The translations under genes and the position numbers were made by a program. The notes below the pieces were generated by a model, which was given only the letters and a program-made list of their open reading frames with translations, was not told the DNA's origin and ran no database searches. From Rhodococcus sp. NBC_00297 (GTDB lineage: Bacteria; Actinomycetota; Actinomycetes; Mycobacteriales; Mycobacteriaceae): a DNA stretch of 64,000 nt. The stretch is from NCBI RefSeq assembly GCF_036173065.1, contig NZ_CP108041.1, positions 1,426,001 to 1,490,000 on the forward strand. The letters run 5' to 3'. Positions 1-8,459 of the stretch are shown here, one piece after another (positions within the stretch are counted from its first letter, which is position 1; every line of letters starts with the position of its first letter).

Positions 1-279
1 CAACCCATGTTCGACACCGTCCTCGGCGTCGACGCCGCCTGGACCTCCCCCCGCTACCCCGACGCCGACGACCTCGCCCAGCACTACGCCGCCGTATCCG
101 GACGCGACCTCGCCCACTGGAACTTCTACCGCGCCCTCGCCGACTTCAAGATCGCCGTCATCGCCGAAGGCATCGCACACCGCGCCGCCACCTCCGACGA
201 CACGGACGGCACCGCCGCAGCAGCCGCCCACGCCACAGCCGAATTCGCCGCAGCCGGGCTGCGCGCGTTCTCACGGTGA
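1..279 (+). CDS. Phosphotransferase (APH-like) family protein, C-terminal part
   Basis: Only the last 92 codons are present; the frame is open to the left edge, so the true start lies outside the window. The residues match the C-terminal helical end of the aminoglycoside-phosphotransferase-like kinases that are often found beside acyl-CoA dehydrogenases in actinobacteria: a Y-x-A-V-S-G-R-D stretch, then a helix with F-K-I-A-V-I-A-E-G-I. The ATP- and substrate-binding residues lie upstream and cannot be judged. The flavoprotein gene follows 37 bases later on the same strand, so the two may be cotranscribed. The substrate is unknown. Confidence 0.75.
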   Translation, partial: QPMFDTVLGVDAAWTSPRYPDADDLAQHYAAVSGRDLAHWNFYRALADFKIAVIAEGIAHRAATSDDTDGTAAAAAHATAEFAAAGLRAFSR

Positions 280-316
280 CCCGCAGACACCACTTCTGAT
301 CGAGAGGCCGACAGCA

Positions 317-1639
317 ATGAACGACATCGCGTGCGACGTACTGGTGATCGGCGGAGGGATGGCCGGTCTGACCGCCGGGGCCCGTGCCGCGTCCGCAGGT
401 AGATCCGTCGTCGTGGTGGAGATCGGTGCGGATGTCGGCGGATCCGCGCGCTATGCCGGATACGTCTGGACGGCACCGGATCACACCGTCATGGATGCAC
501 AGAACCCGCACGGTGACCCCGCCCTGAGACGACTACTGGTGGACCGGTTCCAGGACGGCGTGCAGTGGATACGTGACACCGGTGTGGAGGTGGGTGACGC
601 TCAGCGAATCCTGTCCTTCGGGCGCGGACACAAATTCGACACCAACCAGTACGTCGATCTGTGTCGGCGCATCGTCCTCGAGTCCGGCGGAGCGGTCCTG
701 CTGAACACGAGCACCGAGAGCCTGTCGTTCGAGAACGGCGTCGTCACCGGCGCGGTGATCCGGACCGGCACCGCGGAACCACAGGACGTGCGGGCGGCGC
801 ACACCGTGCTCGCCACGGGCGGTTTCCAAGGGTCCGCAGCGCTGCTCGAGAAGCACGTTCATCCGAATGCAGGGCGCATGCAACTGCGCTCGAACCCCCA
901 CAGCACGGGCGTGGGCCTGACACTCGCCGAGAGCGTCGGCGCTGCCGCCGGTGCGATGAACGCCGGCTTCTACGGGCACCTGATTCCCAGCGGGGTGACC
1001 CTGACGGACCCGTCCGATTTCGTCGACATGTCGCTGTACTACAGCGAACACGCGCTCCTGTTCGATCTCGACGGGACGCGCTTCGTCGACGAGACACTCG
1101 GTGATCACCTGACGACGATGGCTCTGCTCGACCGGCGCGAGGCACGCGGCCTCCTCGTGGCGGACGCTCGCGTGCACCGGGACTGGGTCCTGGCCTCGTA
1201 CGTCGAGGGCGCCGTGGCCGTCGACAAGTTCGCACTGGCGAGCAAGCGCGGGGGTCGGGTCGGACGCGCGGACACGCTGGAGGAGCTCGAATACCTACCG
1301 GAGGACTGGGGATACGACGGAGCCGCCATCGCGGCCGCGATCGCCGACTTCAACGAGTCCACCACGTCGGCGGAGGGACCGACACCGGGACGAGCGCTCG
1401 ATGCGAGCGCGCTGAGCGAACCCCCGTACTACGTCATCGAAGCTGTCCCGGCCGTCACCTTCCCGTTTCACGGCATCAGAGTCGACGGCGATGCCCGCGT
1501 TCTGACAGCGAACGGCGAGCCGATTCCGGGCCTGCTGGCAGCTGGTTCCGACACCGGCGGTCTGTGGAACCGGGCGTACGCAGGCGGTCTGGCGGCCGCT
1601 CTGGTGCTCGGACTCGTGGCCGCGGAGACTGCCGAGTGA
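317..1639 (+). CDS. FAD-dependent oxidoreductase (fumarate reductase/ketosteroid dehydrogenase-like flavoprotein)
   Basis: The 440-residue product opens with a Rossmann dinucleotide fold (residues 7-40) carrying G-G-G-M-A-G and a terminal acid for FAD ribose. A C-terminal G-L-L-A-A-G-S-D-T-G-G-L-W stretch near residue 405 is the second FAD contact typical of the FAD_binding_2 family, which holds fumarate reductase flavoproteins and 3-ketosteroid dehydrogenases. No signal peptide, heme or iron-sulfur motif is visible, so it is probably a soluble cytoplasmic enzyme. It follows the phosphotransferase gene closely and ends 39 bases before the convergent GAF-ANTAR gene. The substrate, perhaps a ring or enone compound, is inferred from the family only. 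Confidence 0.8.
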   Translation: MNDIACDVLVIGGGMAGLTAGARAASAGRSVVVVEIGADVGGSARYAGYVWTAPDHTVMDAQNPHGDPALRRLLVDRFQDGVQWIRDTGVEVGDAQRILSFGRGHKFDTNQYVDLCRRIVLESGGAVLLNTSTESLSFENGVVTGAVIRTGTAEPQDVRAAHTVLATGGFQGSAALLEKHVHPNAGRMQLRSNPHSTGVGLTLAESVGAAAGAMNAGFYGHLIPSGVTLTDPSDFVDMSLYYSEHALLFDLDGTRFVDETLGDHLTTMALLDRREARGLLVADARVHRDWVLASYVEGAVAVDKFALASKRGGRVGRADTLEELEYLPEDWGYDGAAIAAAIADFNESTTSAEGPTPGRALDASALSEPPYYVIEAVPAVTFPFHGIRVDGDARVLTANGEPIPGLLAAGSDTGGLWNRAYAGGLAAALVLGLVAAETAE

Positions 1640-1678
1640 CCCCTCTGGAAGGATGATGCCGTGGTCACGCTGCGCGTG

Positions 1679-2362
1679 TCACGGCCCCTCGCGGCCGTGG
1701 AGGGTGGCGATGATGCGCTGCGCCTCCTCCACCGACGAATGCTCCCGAGTGACCGCTCCGGCCCGCAACATCGCCGACGCGACATCGACCGCCACGGCAT
1801 GCCGCGCGACCAGGATGCCGATGGCCACGCTCGTGAGATCGGTTGCCTCGTCCCCGTCCACGGTCGCCAGCGCGGCGTCGCCTGCGACCACGGGCCCGAT
1901 GACCCGCACCAGGTGTCCGATCAAGACGTCAGTTCCTGCCGGCAACGGCCCGCTCCGCACCGAGCGCCGGTGCAGTTGCACGCACCCGAGGGGGGCGTCC
2001 ACCGCGCCCAGTGGGAGCAGCCTCACCCACCCGACATCCAATGCCACCAGGTCGTCGATCAGCAACGGCCACCGCGCCCCGTCGTGGCGGTCGCCCACGA
2101 TGATCGTCCGGCCCACCGCACGGTCACTCGACACGAGATCGACATCCGCGCCGTGCAGGTACAGCAGGTCGGCGATCCTCTCCGCCGACGAGTCGGTGGT
2201 GTGCAGCACGCGTCGCGTATCGGGGTGACGCGGGGACGACACGACCACCGCGCCACTGTCCGCGCCGGCGACCCCGACACACACGTCGACGAAATCCGAC
2301 AACCGCTCCCCCGGGCCGAGTCGAGGCCCGTCGGACGCGGTCGCGTCACCGGGGTCGTTCAT
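1679..2362 (-). CDS. GAF-ANTAR domain protein (putative RNA-binding antiterminator)
   Basis: The frame can be extended upstream, but the ATG at 2362 is preceded at 7 bases by GGAGGG and gives a 227-residue protein. Residues about 20-160 fit a GAF sensor domain. The C-terminal 50 residues (V-A-I-G-I-L-V-A-R then A-S-A-M-L-R-A) fit an ANTAR helix bundle, which in studied proteins binds paired RNA hairpins and prevents transcription termination. The ANTAR consensus is weaker here than in the copies at 3151 and 22732, since the usual E-x-A-K-G reads V-A-I-G. It lies 49 bases downstream of lsr2 on the same strand, so cotranscription is likely. The ligand is unknown. Confidence 0.75.
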   Translation of the reverse strand: MNDPGDATASDGPRLGPGERLSDFVDVCVGVAGADSGAVVVSSPRHPDTRRVLHTTDSSAERIADLLYLHGADVDLVSSDRAVGRTIIVGDRHDGARWPLLIDDLVALDVGWVRLLPLGAVDAPLGCVQLHRRSVRSGPLPAGTDVLIGHLVRVIGPVVAGDAALATVDGDEATDLTSVAIGILVARHAVAVDVASAMLRAGAVTREHSSVEEAQRIIATLHGREGP

Positions 2363-2411
2363 GGTCCATCCCTCCACCAGGCGTTCGCAGATCGACTCGC
2401 GGACGCCTCGT

Positions 2412-2786
2412 TCAGCTTTCCCGTCCGCGACGACGGGGGCAGGTCGCATCCTCACGAGACGGCGGACGTGCTCGCGTCCGATACGCCGCCACGACAGAAT
2501 CGGCGATGCGCCCGCGGTCGGCGATGGCGAAACCATGTCCACGCGCCCACGTGCGGATCGCCGCGGTCTCCGCGCGGTCCGCTGCCGTCCGACGCCGCAC
2601 CGTCGAGATGTCCTCCGACCGACGTCCTCGGGTGCTCCACTCCGTGAGCAGGCCGTGGATCTGCGCTGCGTTCTCGGACGACAGGTCGATCTCGAACCAT
2701 GTTCCCCGGTAACCGAACACGACGGTGTCGTCCGCGGACATCCCGTCCAGGTCGTCGATCAGCGTCACGTCAACCTTGCGAACCAC
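2412..2786 (-). CDS. lsr2: Lsr2-family nucleoid-associated protein
   Basis: The product has 124 residues. The N-terminal V-T-L-I-D-D-L-D-G strand is the Lsr2 dimerisation signature. The C-terminal A-I-R-T-W-A-R-x-H-G helix followed by D-R-G-R-I is the DNA-binding part, with the RGR tripeptide that inserts in the minor groove of AT-rich DNA. The GTG at 2786 is chosen because GAGGAG lies 6 bases upstream and the Lsr2 homology begins there; the frame itself runs much farther up without homology. Lsr2 is the actinobacterial counterpart of H-NS and silences AT-rich, often acquired DNA. This copy has a longer basic tail than classical Lsr2 and may be an accessory paralogue. Confidence 0.85.
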   Translation of the reverse strand: MVRKVDVTLIDDLDGMSADDTVVFGYRGTWFEIDLSSENAAQIHGLLTEWSTRGRRSEDISTVRRRTAADRAETAAIRTWARGHGFAIADRGRIADSVVAAYRTRARPPSREDATCPRRRGRES

Positions 2787-3150
2787 GCGGAGCTCCTCGG
2801 ACACACGTACGAACGACCACGCAGGGTGACCCCGCACGGGCCGATCTGCCGTTGTATCGGTAGGTAGTAGGAAGCCGCCACACTCTGGACGCCGCTGTCT
2901 GTGCGTGTCCATACCCTGTCCGGTGCCACTCAACCTTCCGTGAGGGGAGATTTTCTCTCTCGGCTCCATGGTGATCTTCGAGCGGTGTTTCAGGGTGGTC
3001 CCCCACTGGGCACAATTCTCCGCAGGTGCCCCGCTGCACCCGGAGTTCGGTGCTCGACTGTCGAAACCGACGGCGGTCGGCACCGACTTCCCGTGTTCGC
3101 GAGGCCCGTCACCGGTCGGCGCGACCTGAGACAGTGATGGAAAGAGCGCC
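2787..3150. other. Divergent intergenic region between lsr2 and a GAF-ANTAR gene
   Basis: These 364 bases lie between two divergent starts and should hold both promoters. I see no convincing ORF, RNA gene or strong palindrome. A GTTT at 2987 followed 17 bases later by GGGCAC loosely resembles a SigB/SigF-type promoter but is too weak to claim. Confidence 0.5.
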
Positions 3151-3885
3151 GTGACCACGTCGGACCCCACACCGCCCGAGCTGCGGCTCGCTCTGGCCGT
3201 CCGGGCAGTTGCCGCACTCGCCGACGACGACCACGTCGCCGAGCTGCTCGATCGACTGACCGACGTCGCCTGCACCCTCGTCGATGCCGCCGACCACTGC
3301 GGCATCACGCTGTCGATCGGCGATGTCACCTTCACCGCCGCAGCCTCGAGCACGGAGATCGCGCCGATCAACGACCAGCAGTACTCCGCCGACGACGGTC
3401 CCTGTCTGCACGCGGCTCGCACGGCCGCCACCATCGTCGTCGATTGCACGGTCGACGACGATCGATGGCCGCATCTCGGACCTGCTGCTCGCCGCGTAGG
3501 CATCAACACCATGCTGTGTGCGCCGATCGTCTGCGACGATCGGCCGGTCGGATCGCTGACCCTGTTCGCCCGTGCACCACAGGGTTTCGACGATCTCGAT
3601 CACCGCCTCGTCGAGCTGCTCACGGGAGTGACAGCGGATGCTCTCGAGAGGGCTCGACGTCGCCGCGAACTACACGGAACCATCGCCGGACTACGGGACG
3701 CGCTGGTGCACAGGGCTCCCATCGAACAGGCCAAGGGCATTCTGATGGCACTGCGTGGCATCGACGAGGATGCGGCCTTCACTGTGCTGTCGACCCGCTC
3801 CCAACATCTCAATCGCAAGGTGCGCGACATCGCCACCGAGTTCGTCGAGTCCGTCAGCGCCGCCGCGCCGACCGGCGATCTCTGA
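3151..3885 (+). CDS. GAF-ANTAR domain response protein
   Basis: The 244-residue product has an N-terminal GAF domain (about residues 20-165, with the S-A-D-D-G-P-C-L-H-A signature common to actinobacterial GAF-ANTAR proteins). A C-terminal ANTAR domain (about 175-235) carries I-E-Q-A-K-G-I-L-M-A-L, which is fully canonical. Known ANTAR proteins bind nascent RNA and cause antitermination on a signal. The GTG start at 3151 has GGAAAG 7 bases upstream and fits the domain boundary. It is divergent from lsr2 and about 190 bases ahead of an SDR operon. No histidine kinase is nearby, so the GAF domain itself is the likely sensor. Confidence 0.88.
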   Translation: MTTSDPTPPELRLALAVRAVAALADDDHVAELLDRLTDVACTLVDAADHCGITLSIGDVTFTAAASSTEIAPINDQQYSADDGPCLHAARTAATIVVDCTVDDDRWPHLGPAARRVGINTMLCAPIVCDDRPVGSLTLFARAPQGFDDLDHRLVELLTGVTADALERARRRRELHGTIAGLRDALVHRAPIEQAKGILMALRGIDEDAAFTVLSTRSQHLNRKVRDIATEFVESVSAAAPTGDL

Positions 3886-4007
3886 CCGTCGGCGGAGGCG
3901 CCGTCGCGGTGCAGACAGAGTCGGTGGGACCGCCCCGACGTCCGAGCGAGAGCAGCAGCGGAGTTGCTCGCGACGCGTGATCAGCCCACACTTCTTGCAG
4001 AATGTGC

Positions 4008-4021
4008 ATTGCATATGCAAT
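4008..4021. promoter_or_regulatory. Perfect 14-bp palindrome upstream of an SDR operon
   Basis: ATTGCATATGCAAT is perfectly self-complementary and lies 51 bases before the ATG of the NmrA-like gene, in a short AT-rich island within GC-rich DNA. Its size and position fit an operator for a dimeric repressor. The nearest regulator is the TetR-type gene at 5900, but no direct link is visible. Confidence 0.45.
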
Positions 4022-4072
4022 ATTCGCAGCACGCACGTGGGCGGGCCGGGTGCGAAGACCGGAGGGGGTTCC

Positions 4073-5065
4073 ATGATCACGGTGACCAGTGCCGCAGGCG
4101 GTATCGGACGGCTGCTCGTCCGACAGCTGGCATCACGGGGTGTTCCGATACGAGCGGTGGTGAAGAACGACGACCAGGCCCGTTCGACTCGGCGGGACGG
4201 GGCCACCGAGGTCGTCGTGGGCGATCTGAGAGCCCCGCAGACACTCGACACGGCCCTCGCCGGCACGACCGTCCTGTACCACGCGGCTCCGACGCAGATT
4301 ATCGACGAGCGACCCATCATCGATCACCTCATCGCTTCAGGACCATCACATGGTCTGCAGCACATCGTGTTCCACTCGGTGATCCACCCCGAACTGCACC
4401 AGCTGACCCATCATCGGCAGAAGGACATCGCGGAGGGGATGCTGCTCGACAGCGCGATCCCCACCACCGTCCTGAGACCGTCGCACTACATGCAGAACTA
4501 CCTCGAGGTGTGGGACCTTCTGCACGCGGGCGTCATGCCGTACCCGGTCTCACCGGACAGCGTCATGGGAGTGGTCGACGTCGCCGATGTCGCCGAGGTG
4601 GCCGCCACCATCGCACTCGATCCGGCCCCACACACCGGGCGTACCTACGACCTGTCCACCGTCGAACTGACTCGCCGCCAGATGGCGGCGATCTGGTCGA
4701 CGGTGTTGGGCCATCGCGTGACTGCTCTCCGCATCCCGCCGTCATCGCTCAGACACAGGACAGCCGCCCTGCCCGCGCTGGGACCGATCCTCGTCGAGGC
4801 CGTCCGGGCGACCGGAATGCACTCCGCGAGCCACCTCGTGCGGGGAATCGGCGCGGCCGCCAATCCCCGCGGCATGAACGACTGGCCGCACGATGCGCGC
4901 GAGGCGTATCGCACGATGATGTCGCATTACGACCTGCACGGACTTCCCGCCGGTGATCTGACCGTGCTTCCCGCACTGCTCGGACGCGAACCCACCTCCT
5001 ACGAGGAGTTCGCCCGACGGTCCGCCTCCGAGCGTGGGCATCGGTCGAAGGACTCCCGAGGATGA
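4073..5065 (+). CDS. NmrA-like NAD(P)-binding oxidoreductase
   Basis: The ATG at 4073 is preceded at 5 bases by GGAGGGGG, and the product of 330 residues starts at once with a Rossmann strand (I-T-V-T-S-A-A-G-G-I-G), which decides the start over a longer open frame. The fold is an atypical short-chain dehydrogenase of the NmrA/HSCARG type, with the pattern V-V-G-D-L near residue 46 and no classical Y-x-x-x-K catalytic pair. Such proteins act as quinone or isoflavone reductases or as redox sensors. Its stop overlaps the next SDR gene by 4 bases (ATGA), so the two are translationally coupled. The substrate is unknown. Confidence 0.8.
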   Translation: MITVTSAAGGIGRLLVRQLASRGVPIRAVVKNDDQARSTRRDGATEVVVGDLRAPQTLDTALAGTTVLYHAAPTQIIDERPIIDHLIASGPSHGLQHIVFHSVIHPELHQLTHHRQKDIAEGMLLDSAIPTTVLRPSHYMQNYLEVWDLLHAGVMPYPVSPDSVMGVVDVADVAEVAATIALDPAPHTGRTYDLSTVELTRRQMAAIWSTVLGHRVTALRIPPSSLRHRTAALPALGPILVEAVRATGMHSASHLVRGIGAAANPRGMNDWPHDAREAYRTMMSHYDLHGLPAGDLTVLPALLGREPTSYEEFARRSASERGHRSKDSRG

Positions 5066-5847
5066 GTCGCTCGCAGGATCCATTCCGACCGGCGCGGTCC
5101 ATGGTGACCGGGGCGAGTTCCGGCATCGGGGCCGAGTTCGCCCGAGTCCTGGCCGCGCGCGGCTCCGACCTGGTGTTGGTGGCACGACGGGAGGACCGGT
5201 TGACCGTTCTCGCGGCCGAACTCGAACGTGCACACGGCATCCACTGCCGTACGGTCTCCCATGATCTGTCGGAACCCGCAGCCGGACGTCGACTGCGGAC
5301 CCTGGTTCCCGAGAGACTGGACCTCGTCGTCAACAATGCCGGCTTCGCTGTACAGGGCCCGTTCGTCGACAACGATGCCGACGACCTCGCGCGGCTCCTG
5401 GCGGTCGATGTCGCTGCAGTGGTGGACATCTGCTCTGCCTTCCTCCCCGACATGATCTCCCGCGGCACCGGGTCCGTCGTCAACGTCGCCAGCACGACGG
5501 CGTTCCAACCCGTCCCCACCCTCGCCGTTTACGCCGCAGCCAAGGCGTTCGTCCTGAGCTTCACGCAGTCGCTGTGGTACGAGTCCAGGCGCCACGGTGT
5601 GCGAGTGTTCGCACTCGCCCCGGGTCCGACACGCACCGAGTTCTTCGATGTCATCGGCGAGTCCGCCGCGATGACCGGCTCGTACCAGTCACCGGCCGAG
5701 GTCGTCGCCACCGCGATGCGCGCCCTCGACGCCAGAACCTCACGTCCACAGGTTATCTCAGGACGGAGGAACGCCATCGTGGCCGCCACGGCAGCGCTGA
5801 CGCCACCTCGGGTACTGCTTCCGGCGGTGGCGCGGCTGCTGCGCTGA
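5062..5847 (+). CDS. Classical short-chain dehydrogenase/reductase
   Basis: This 261-residue SDR shows the cofactor motif T-G-A-S-S-G-I-G at residues 15-22, the N-N-A-G strand motif, a catalytic serine in N-V-A-S-T and Y-A-A-A-K as the Y-x-x-x-K active-site pair. All catalytic residues are present. The start overlaps the stop of the NmrA-like gene (ATGA). The family contains many acyl or ketone reductases; the closest general type is the DltE/YqjQ-like reductase with P-G-P-T-x-T-E-F after the active site. It probably works with the upstream oxidoreductase and may be controlled by the TetR-type gene 52 bases downstream. Confidence 0.85.
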   Translation: MSRSQDPFRPARSMVTGASSGIGAEFARVLAARGSDLVLVARREDRLTVLAAELERAHGIHCRTVSHDLSEPAAGRRLRTLVPERLDLVVNNAGFAVQGPFVDNDADDLARLLAVDVAAVVDICSAFLPDMISRGTGSVVNVASTTAFQPVPTLAVYAAAKAFVLSFTQSLWYESRRHGVRVFALAPGPTRTEFFDVIGESAAMTGSYQSPAEVVATAMRALDARTSRPQVISGRRNAIVAATAALTPPRVLLPAVARLLR

Positions 5848-5899
5848 TCTCCCGAGTCGCCTTCCCCGCTCGGCCGACTCGGACTGTAGTGTCACGATC

Positions 5900-6625
5900 A
5901 TGGCCAGGGCCTCGAAGTTCACTGCGGCCGACCGTCGCGCCGCTGTGGAGCGTGCCTTCGAGGGAACAGAGAGTCCCACCGCCGTCGCATCTGATCTGGG
6001 TGTCCACCCGACCACTCTTTATCGGTGGGCCGCGTCCGACACGGTGGACGACCCGGGGCCGGCGCCCACTCGGCTCGTCCACGCCACCCAGACGCTGCTC
6101 GAGCACTCCGACTACGGCGACATCACCGTGGAGGCCGTGGCGCAGCACTGCGGACTCGCGGCTCGGACCGCATTCCACCACTTCCCCACCAAACGCGACC
6201 TGTTCCACGCAGCCGTCAACGATGCCGCCACCACGCTGATCGACCGCATGGCAACGCGTTCCGAGCAGGCGACGTGGCCGGACGATCCTCTGGGACAGCT
6301 GCGATCGTTCCTGCACATCGCCGCGGCCACCATCTACGACACTCCGGCGACCCACGTGCTGTTCCGCAACATCGGTGTTCCCCGCAGCGAAGGAACCGCC
6401 GAGGGGTGGCACACCGACTTCGTCGTCGCGATCGAACAACTGCTGCACAGAGCGGCCGATGCCGGTCAGATCGAACGCCACACCGACGTGGCCGCGGCAG
6501 CGCAACTCGTGACCGGCGCCATGCGCGGGATCCACACCGCCGTGTTCGACGGCGCCTCTCCCGATGTCGCACTCGACCTGGTGGACCGCGTTCCCCTGCT
6601 GATACCCGGCCCCCGTCGACCGTGA
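5900..6625 (+). CDS. TetR/AcrR-type regulator with an extra N-terminal HTH
   Basis: The protein has 241 residues. Residues about 57-108 form a TetR DNA-binding domain with I-T-V-E-A-V-A-Q-H-C-G-L then F-H-H-F-P-T-K-R-D-L-F. Residues about 8-45 look like a second helix-turn-helix of the transposase OrfA/Trp-repressor kind (S-D-L-G-V-H-P-T-T-L-Y-R-W). The double-HTH arrangement is unusual for TetR proteins. The start ATG at 5900 lies 52 bases after the SDR stop, and the whole N-terminal module is in one frame with no break. It likely controls the upstream two SDR genes or itself; the ligand cannot be read from the sequence. Confidence 0.8.
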   Translation: MARASKFTAADRRAAVERAFEGTESPTAVASDLGVHPTTLYRWAASDTVDDPGPAPTRLVHATQTLLEHSDYGDITVEAVAQHCGLAARTAFHHFPTKRDLFHAAVNDAATTLIDRMATRSEQATWPDDPLGQLRSFLHIAAATIYDTPATHVLFRNIGVPRSEGTAEGWHTDFVVAIEQLLHRAADAGQIERHTDVAAAAQLVTGAMRGIHTAVFDGASPDVALDLVDRVPLLIPGPRRP

Positions 6626-6662
6626 GGTCGGCGAAAGGGAGAGGCGTCGTCGAAGTCGCTTG

Positions 6663-7379
6663 TCAGAGTCCGGCGATCACCCGATCGAGCCACTCGACCA
6701 TGACCGCGCGCTCGGCGGCGCTCAACGTGTCCAAAGCCGGCGTGATCGCACGAAAAGCGACCGCGGCGGCGGCGTGGTCGTCCTGCTCGCGGTCGGGCGG
6801 GTCGGTGAGGATCTGCCGCATGACGGCATCGAACATCGCGTCGGCCAACTCGTCGTCGCGGTCCTCGGCCGGAGTCGCGAGAAGCACCGAGGTCGTGCCC
6901 ACACCCGCTGCCTGGACGAGTCCGAGCGCCCGTTGTTCGCTCACCCGCAGTCGGCCCGTCTCGGCGACCCTGTGTATCCGAGCCCAGAGGACGTCCATGC
7001 CGGCCTGCGCCGCGCGAGATCGTGTCAGGTGCTGCGGGCCGTTCATCATCCGGAACAGTTCCGGGTTGGCGATGCCGAACTCGACCTGCGTCAGCCACCC
7101 GTCGTGCAGGTCCACGAGGGGATCCACGCCCTGCGACGCGGCCGTCTCGGTGATGCGTCTCTTCATCGAGACATGCTCGGCCAGAACATGTTCTGCTACG
7201 GATTCCAGGAGACCGTCCTTGTCACCGAACAGTCGATAGATGGTCGGGGGCTGTACGTCGGCACCCTCGGCAACCCCACGAGTGGTCACTGCGGCCACGC
7301 CGTGATCGCGCAGCAGGGCGGCCGCGACCTCGATGATCCGCGCCCGGACGTCGTCTCGAGTGCTGGTCGGCTTGATCAC
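6663..7379 (-). CDS. TetR/AcrR family transcriptional regulator
   Basis: The product has 238 residues with an N-terminal TetR HTH (A-R-I-I-E-V-A-A-A-L-L-R-D-H-G, then P-T-I-Y-R-L-F-G-D-K-D-G-L) and a helical ligand domain. The GTG at 7379 is used because the homology begins just after it; the frame extends 26 codons farther up into the divergent promoter. It is transcribed away from the quinone-oxidoreductase-like gene that starts at 7460, the classic arrangement for a TetR repressor and its target. Two repeated GATAAC/GATACC elements lie in the shared promoter. Confidence 0.85.
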   Translation of the reverse strand: MIKPTSTRDDVRARIIEVAAALLRDHGVAAVTTRGVAEGADVQPPTIYRLFGDKDGLLESVAEHVLAEHVSMKRRITETAASQGVDPLVDLHDGWLTQVEFGIANPELFRMMNGPQHLTRSRAAQAGMDVLWARIHRVAETGRLRVSEQRALGLVQAAGVGTTSVLLATPAEDRDDELADAMFDAVMRQILTDPPDREQDDHAAAAVAFRAITPALDTLSAAERAVMVEWLDRVIAGL

Positions 7380-7387
7380 GTTCCAAC

Positions 7388-7441
7388 GATAACAGTCTCG
7401 TGATACCGTTGTGTTTCCATCGATAACACCGGTGCGATACC
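7388..7441. promoter_or_regulatory. Direct-repeat operator candidate in a divergent promoter
   Basis: The pattern GATAAC, eight bases, GATACC occurs twice (7388-7407 and 7422-7441), 34 bases apart, in the 80 bases between the TetR gene and its divergent neighbour. The second copy encloses the palindrome CACCGGTG. The position fits binding by the TetR protein encoded at 6663-7379. Confidence 0.5.
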
Positions 7442-7459
7442 AACGAAACTGAGGCACTC

Positions 7460-8308
7460 ATGATCGTCATCACCGGCGCCACCGGCGCGCTGAACGGCGC
7501 CACTGTCGACCACCTGCTCAGACATCGCCCCGCTTCGGAGATCGCGGTGGCGGTCAGAGACGCGTCCAGGGCCCGACGCTTCGCCGATCTCGGCATCGAG
7601 GTGCGCCACGGCGACTACGCAGACCCGGCGTCGCTGCCGGACGCGTTCGCGAATGCCGATCAGCTGCTGCTCGTCTCGTCCAGTGATCCGAGGGCCGACG
7701 CAGTCTCCCTGCACCGCAACGCGATCGACGCGGCCGTCACCGCGGGCGTGGGGCGAATCTTGTACACGAGTCATCAGGGGGCCGCGGACGACACGCCATT
7801 CGGTCCGGGTCGAGACCACGCGGCGACGGAGCGGCTGCTGGCGGGTTCCGGCCTGCCGTGGACCTCGCTGCGCAACGGCTTCTACGCCCACAGCCTGGCC
7901 TGGTCGACTGGCCCCTGGCGCGAGTCCGGCGTCATCACCGTTCCGGCCGACGGTCCGGTGTCGTGGACGTCCCGAGCGGATTCGGCGGAGGCTGCGGCGG
8001 CGATCATCGCATCGAACGGCGCGTACGACGGACCGGTCACGGTGACCGCCGAGTCCGCACCCACCTTCGAGGAGGTGGCGGCGATCGCTTCCGACGTGGC
8101 CGGGCGGACGGTACGGCGAGTCCTGATGGACCCTGAGGACTGGATCGCAGCCCGGGTCGCTTCGGGACAGCCGGAATTCGCGGCTCGCTTCACACTCGGG
8201 ATGTTCGACGCTGCAGCCGGCGGTTGGTTCGCCGGAATCGATCCCCTGCTGGGACAGTTGCTCGGCAGGTCGCCTGCGACCGTGCGCGACGCGCTGACTC
8301 TCGCGTAG
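7460..8308 (+). CDS. NAD(P)H-binding SDR, QorB/NmrA-like
   Basis: This 282-residue protein begins with the Rossmann motif I-T-G-A-T-G-A-L-N-G and resembles the SDR_a5 group, which includes the NAD(P)H:quinone oxidoreductase QorB and the triphenylmethane reductase. Further family features are the Y-T-S-H-Q-G-A strand end and R-N-G-F-Y in the substrate half. The ATG at 7460 follows a GAGG sequence. It is divergent from a TetR gene and probably repressed by it until a quinone or similar electrophile binds the repressor. The physiological substrate is not known. Confidence 0.82.
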   Translation: MIVITGATGALNGATVDHLLRHRPASEIAVAVRDASRARRFADLGIEVRHGDYADPASLPDAFANADQLLLVSSSDPRADAVSLHRNAIDAAVTAGVGRILYTSHQGAADDTPFGPGRDHAATERLLAGSGLPWTSLRNGFYAHSLAWSTGPWRESGVITVPADGPVSWTSRADSAEAAAAIIASNGAYDGPVTVTAESAPTFEEVAAIASDVAGRTVRRVLMDPEDWIAARVASGQPEFAARFTLGMFDAAAGGWFAGIDPLLGQLLGRSPATVRDALTLA

Positions 8309-8459
8309 CCTCCACGGCGCCCGTCAAAGGTCGAGGGTGGCACTCCAGGACAGCGAGACTCAGACCGGTCGTTCCGCCCTCACCCGCAGCCGTTGTGCTG
8401 ATCGGCATGTTCGGAGGACAATCACCGGATCGGTGACGTGTTCGGTGAGAGGGTGTGCG

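Noticed and set aside
2987-3013. SigB/SigF-like promoter before a GAF-ANTAR gene
   Set aside because: GTTT and GGGCAC only loosely fit the consensus and the spacing is long; chance is likely in this DNA.
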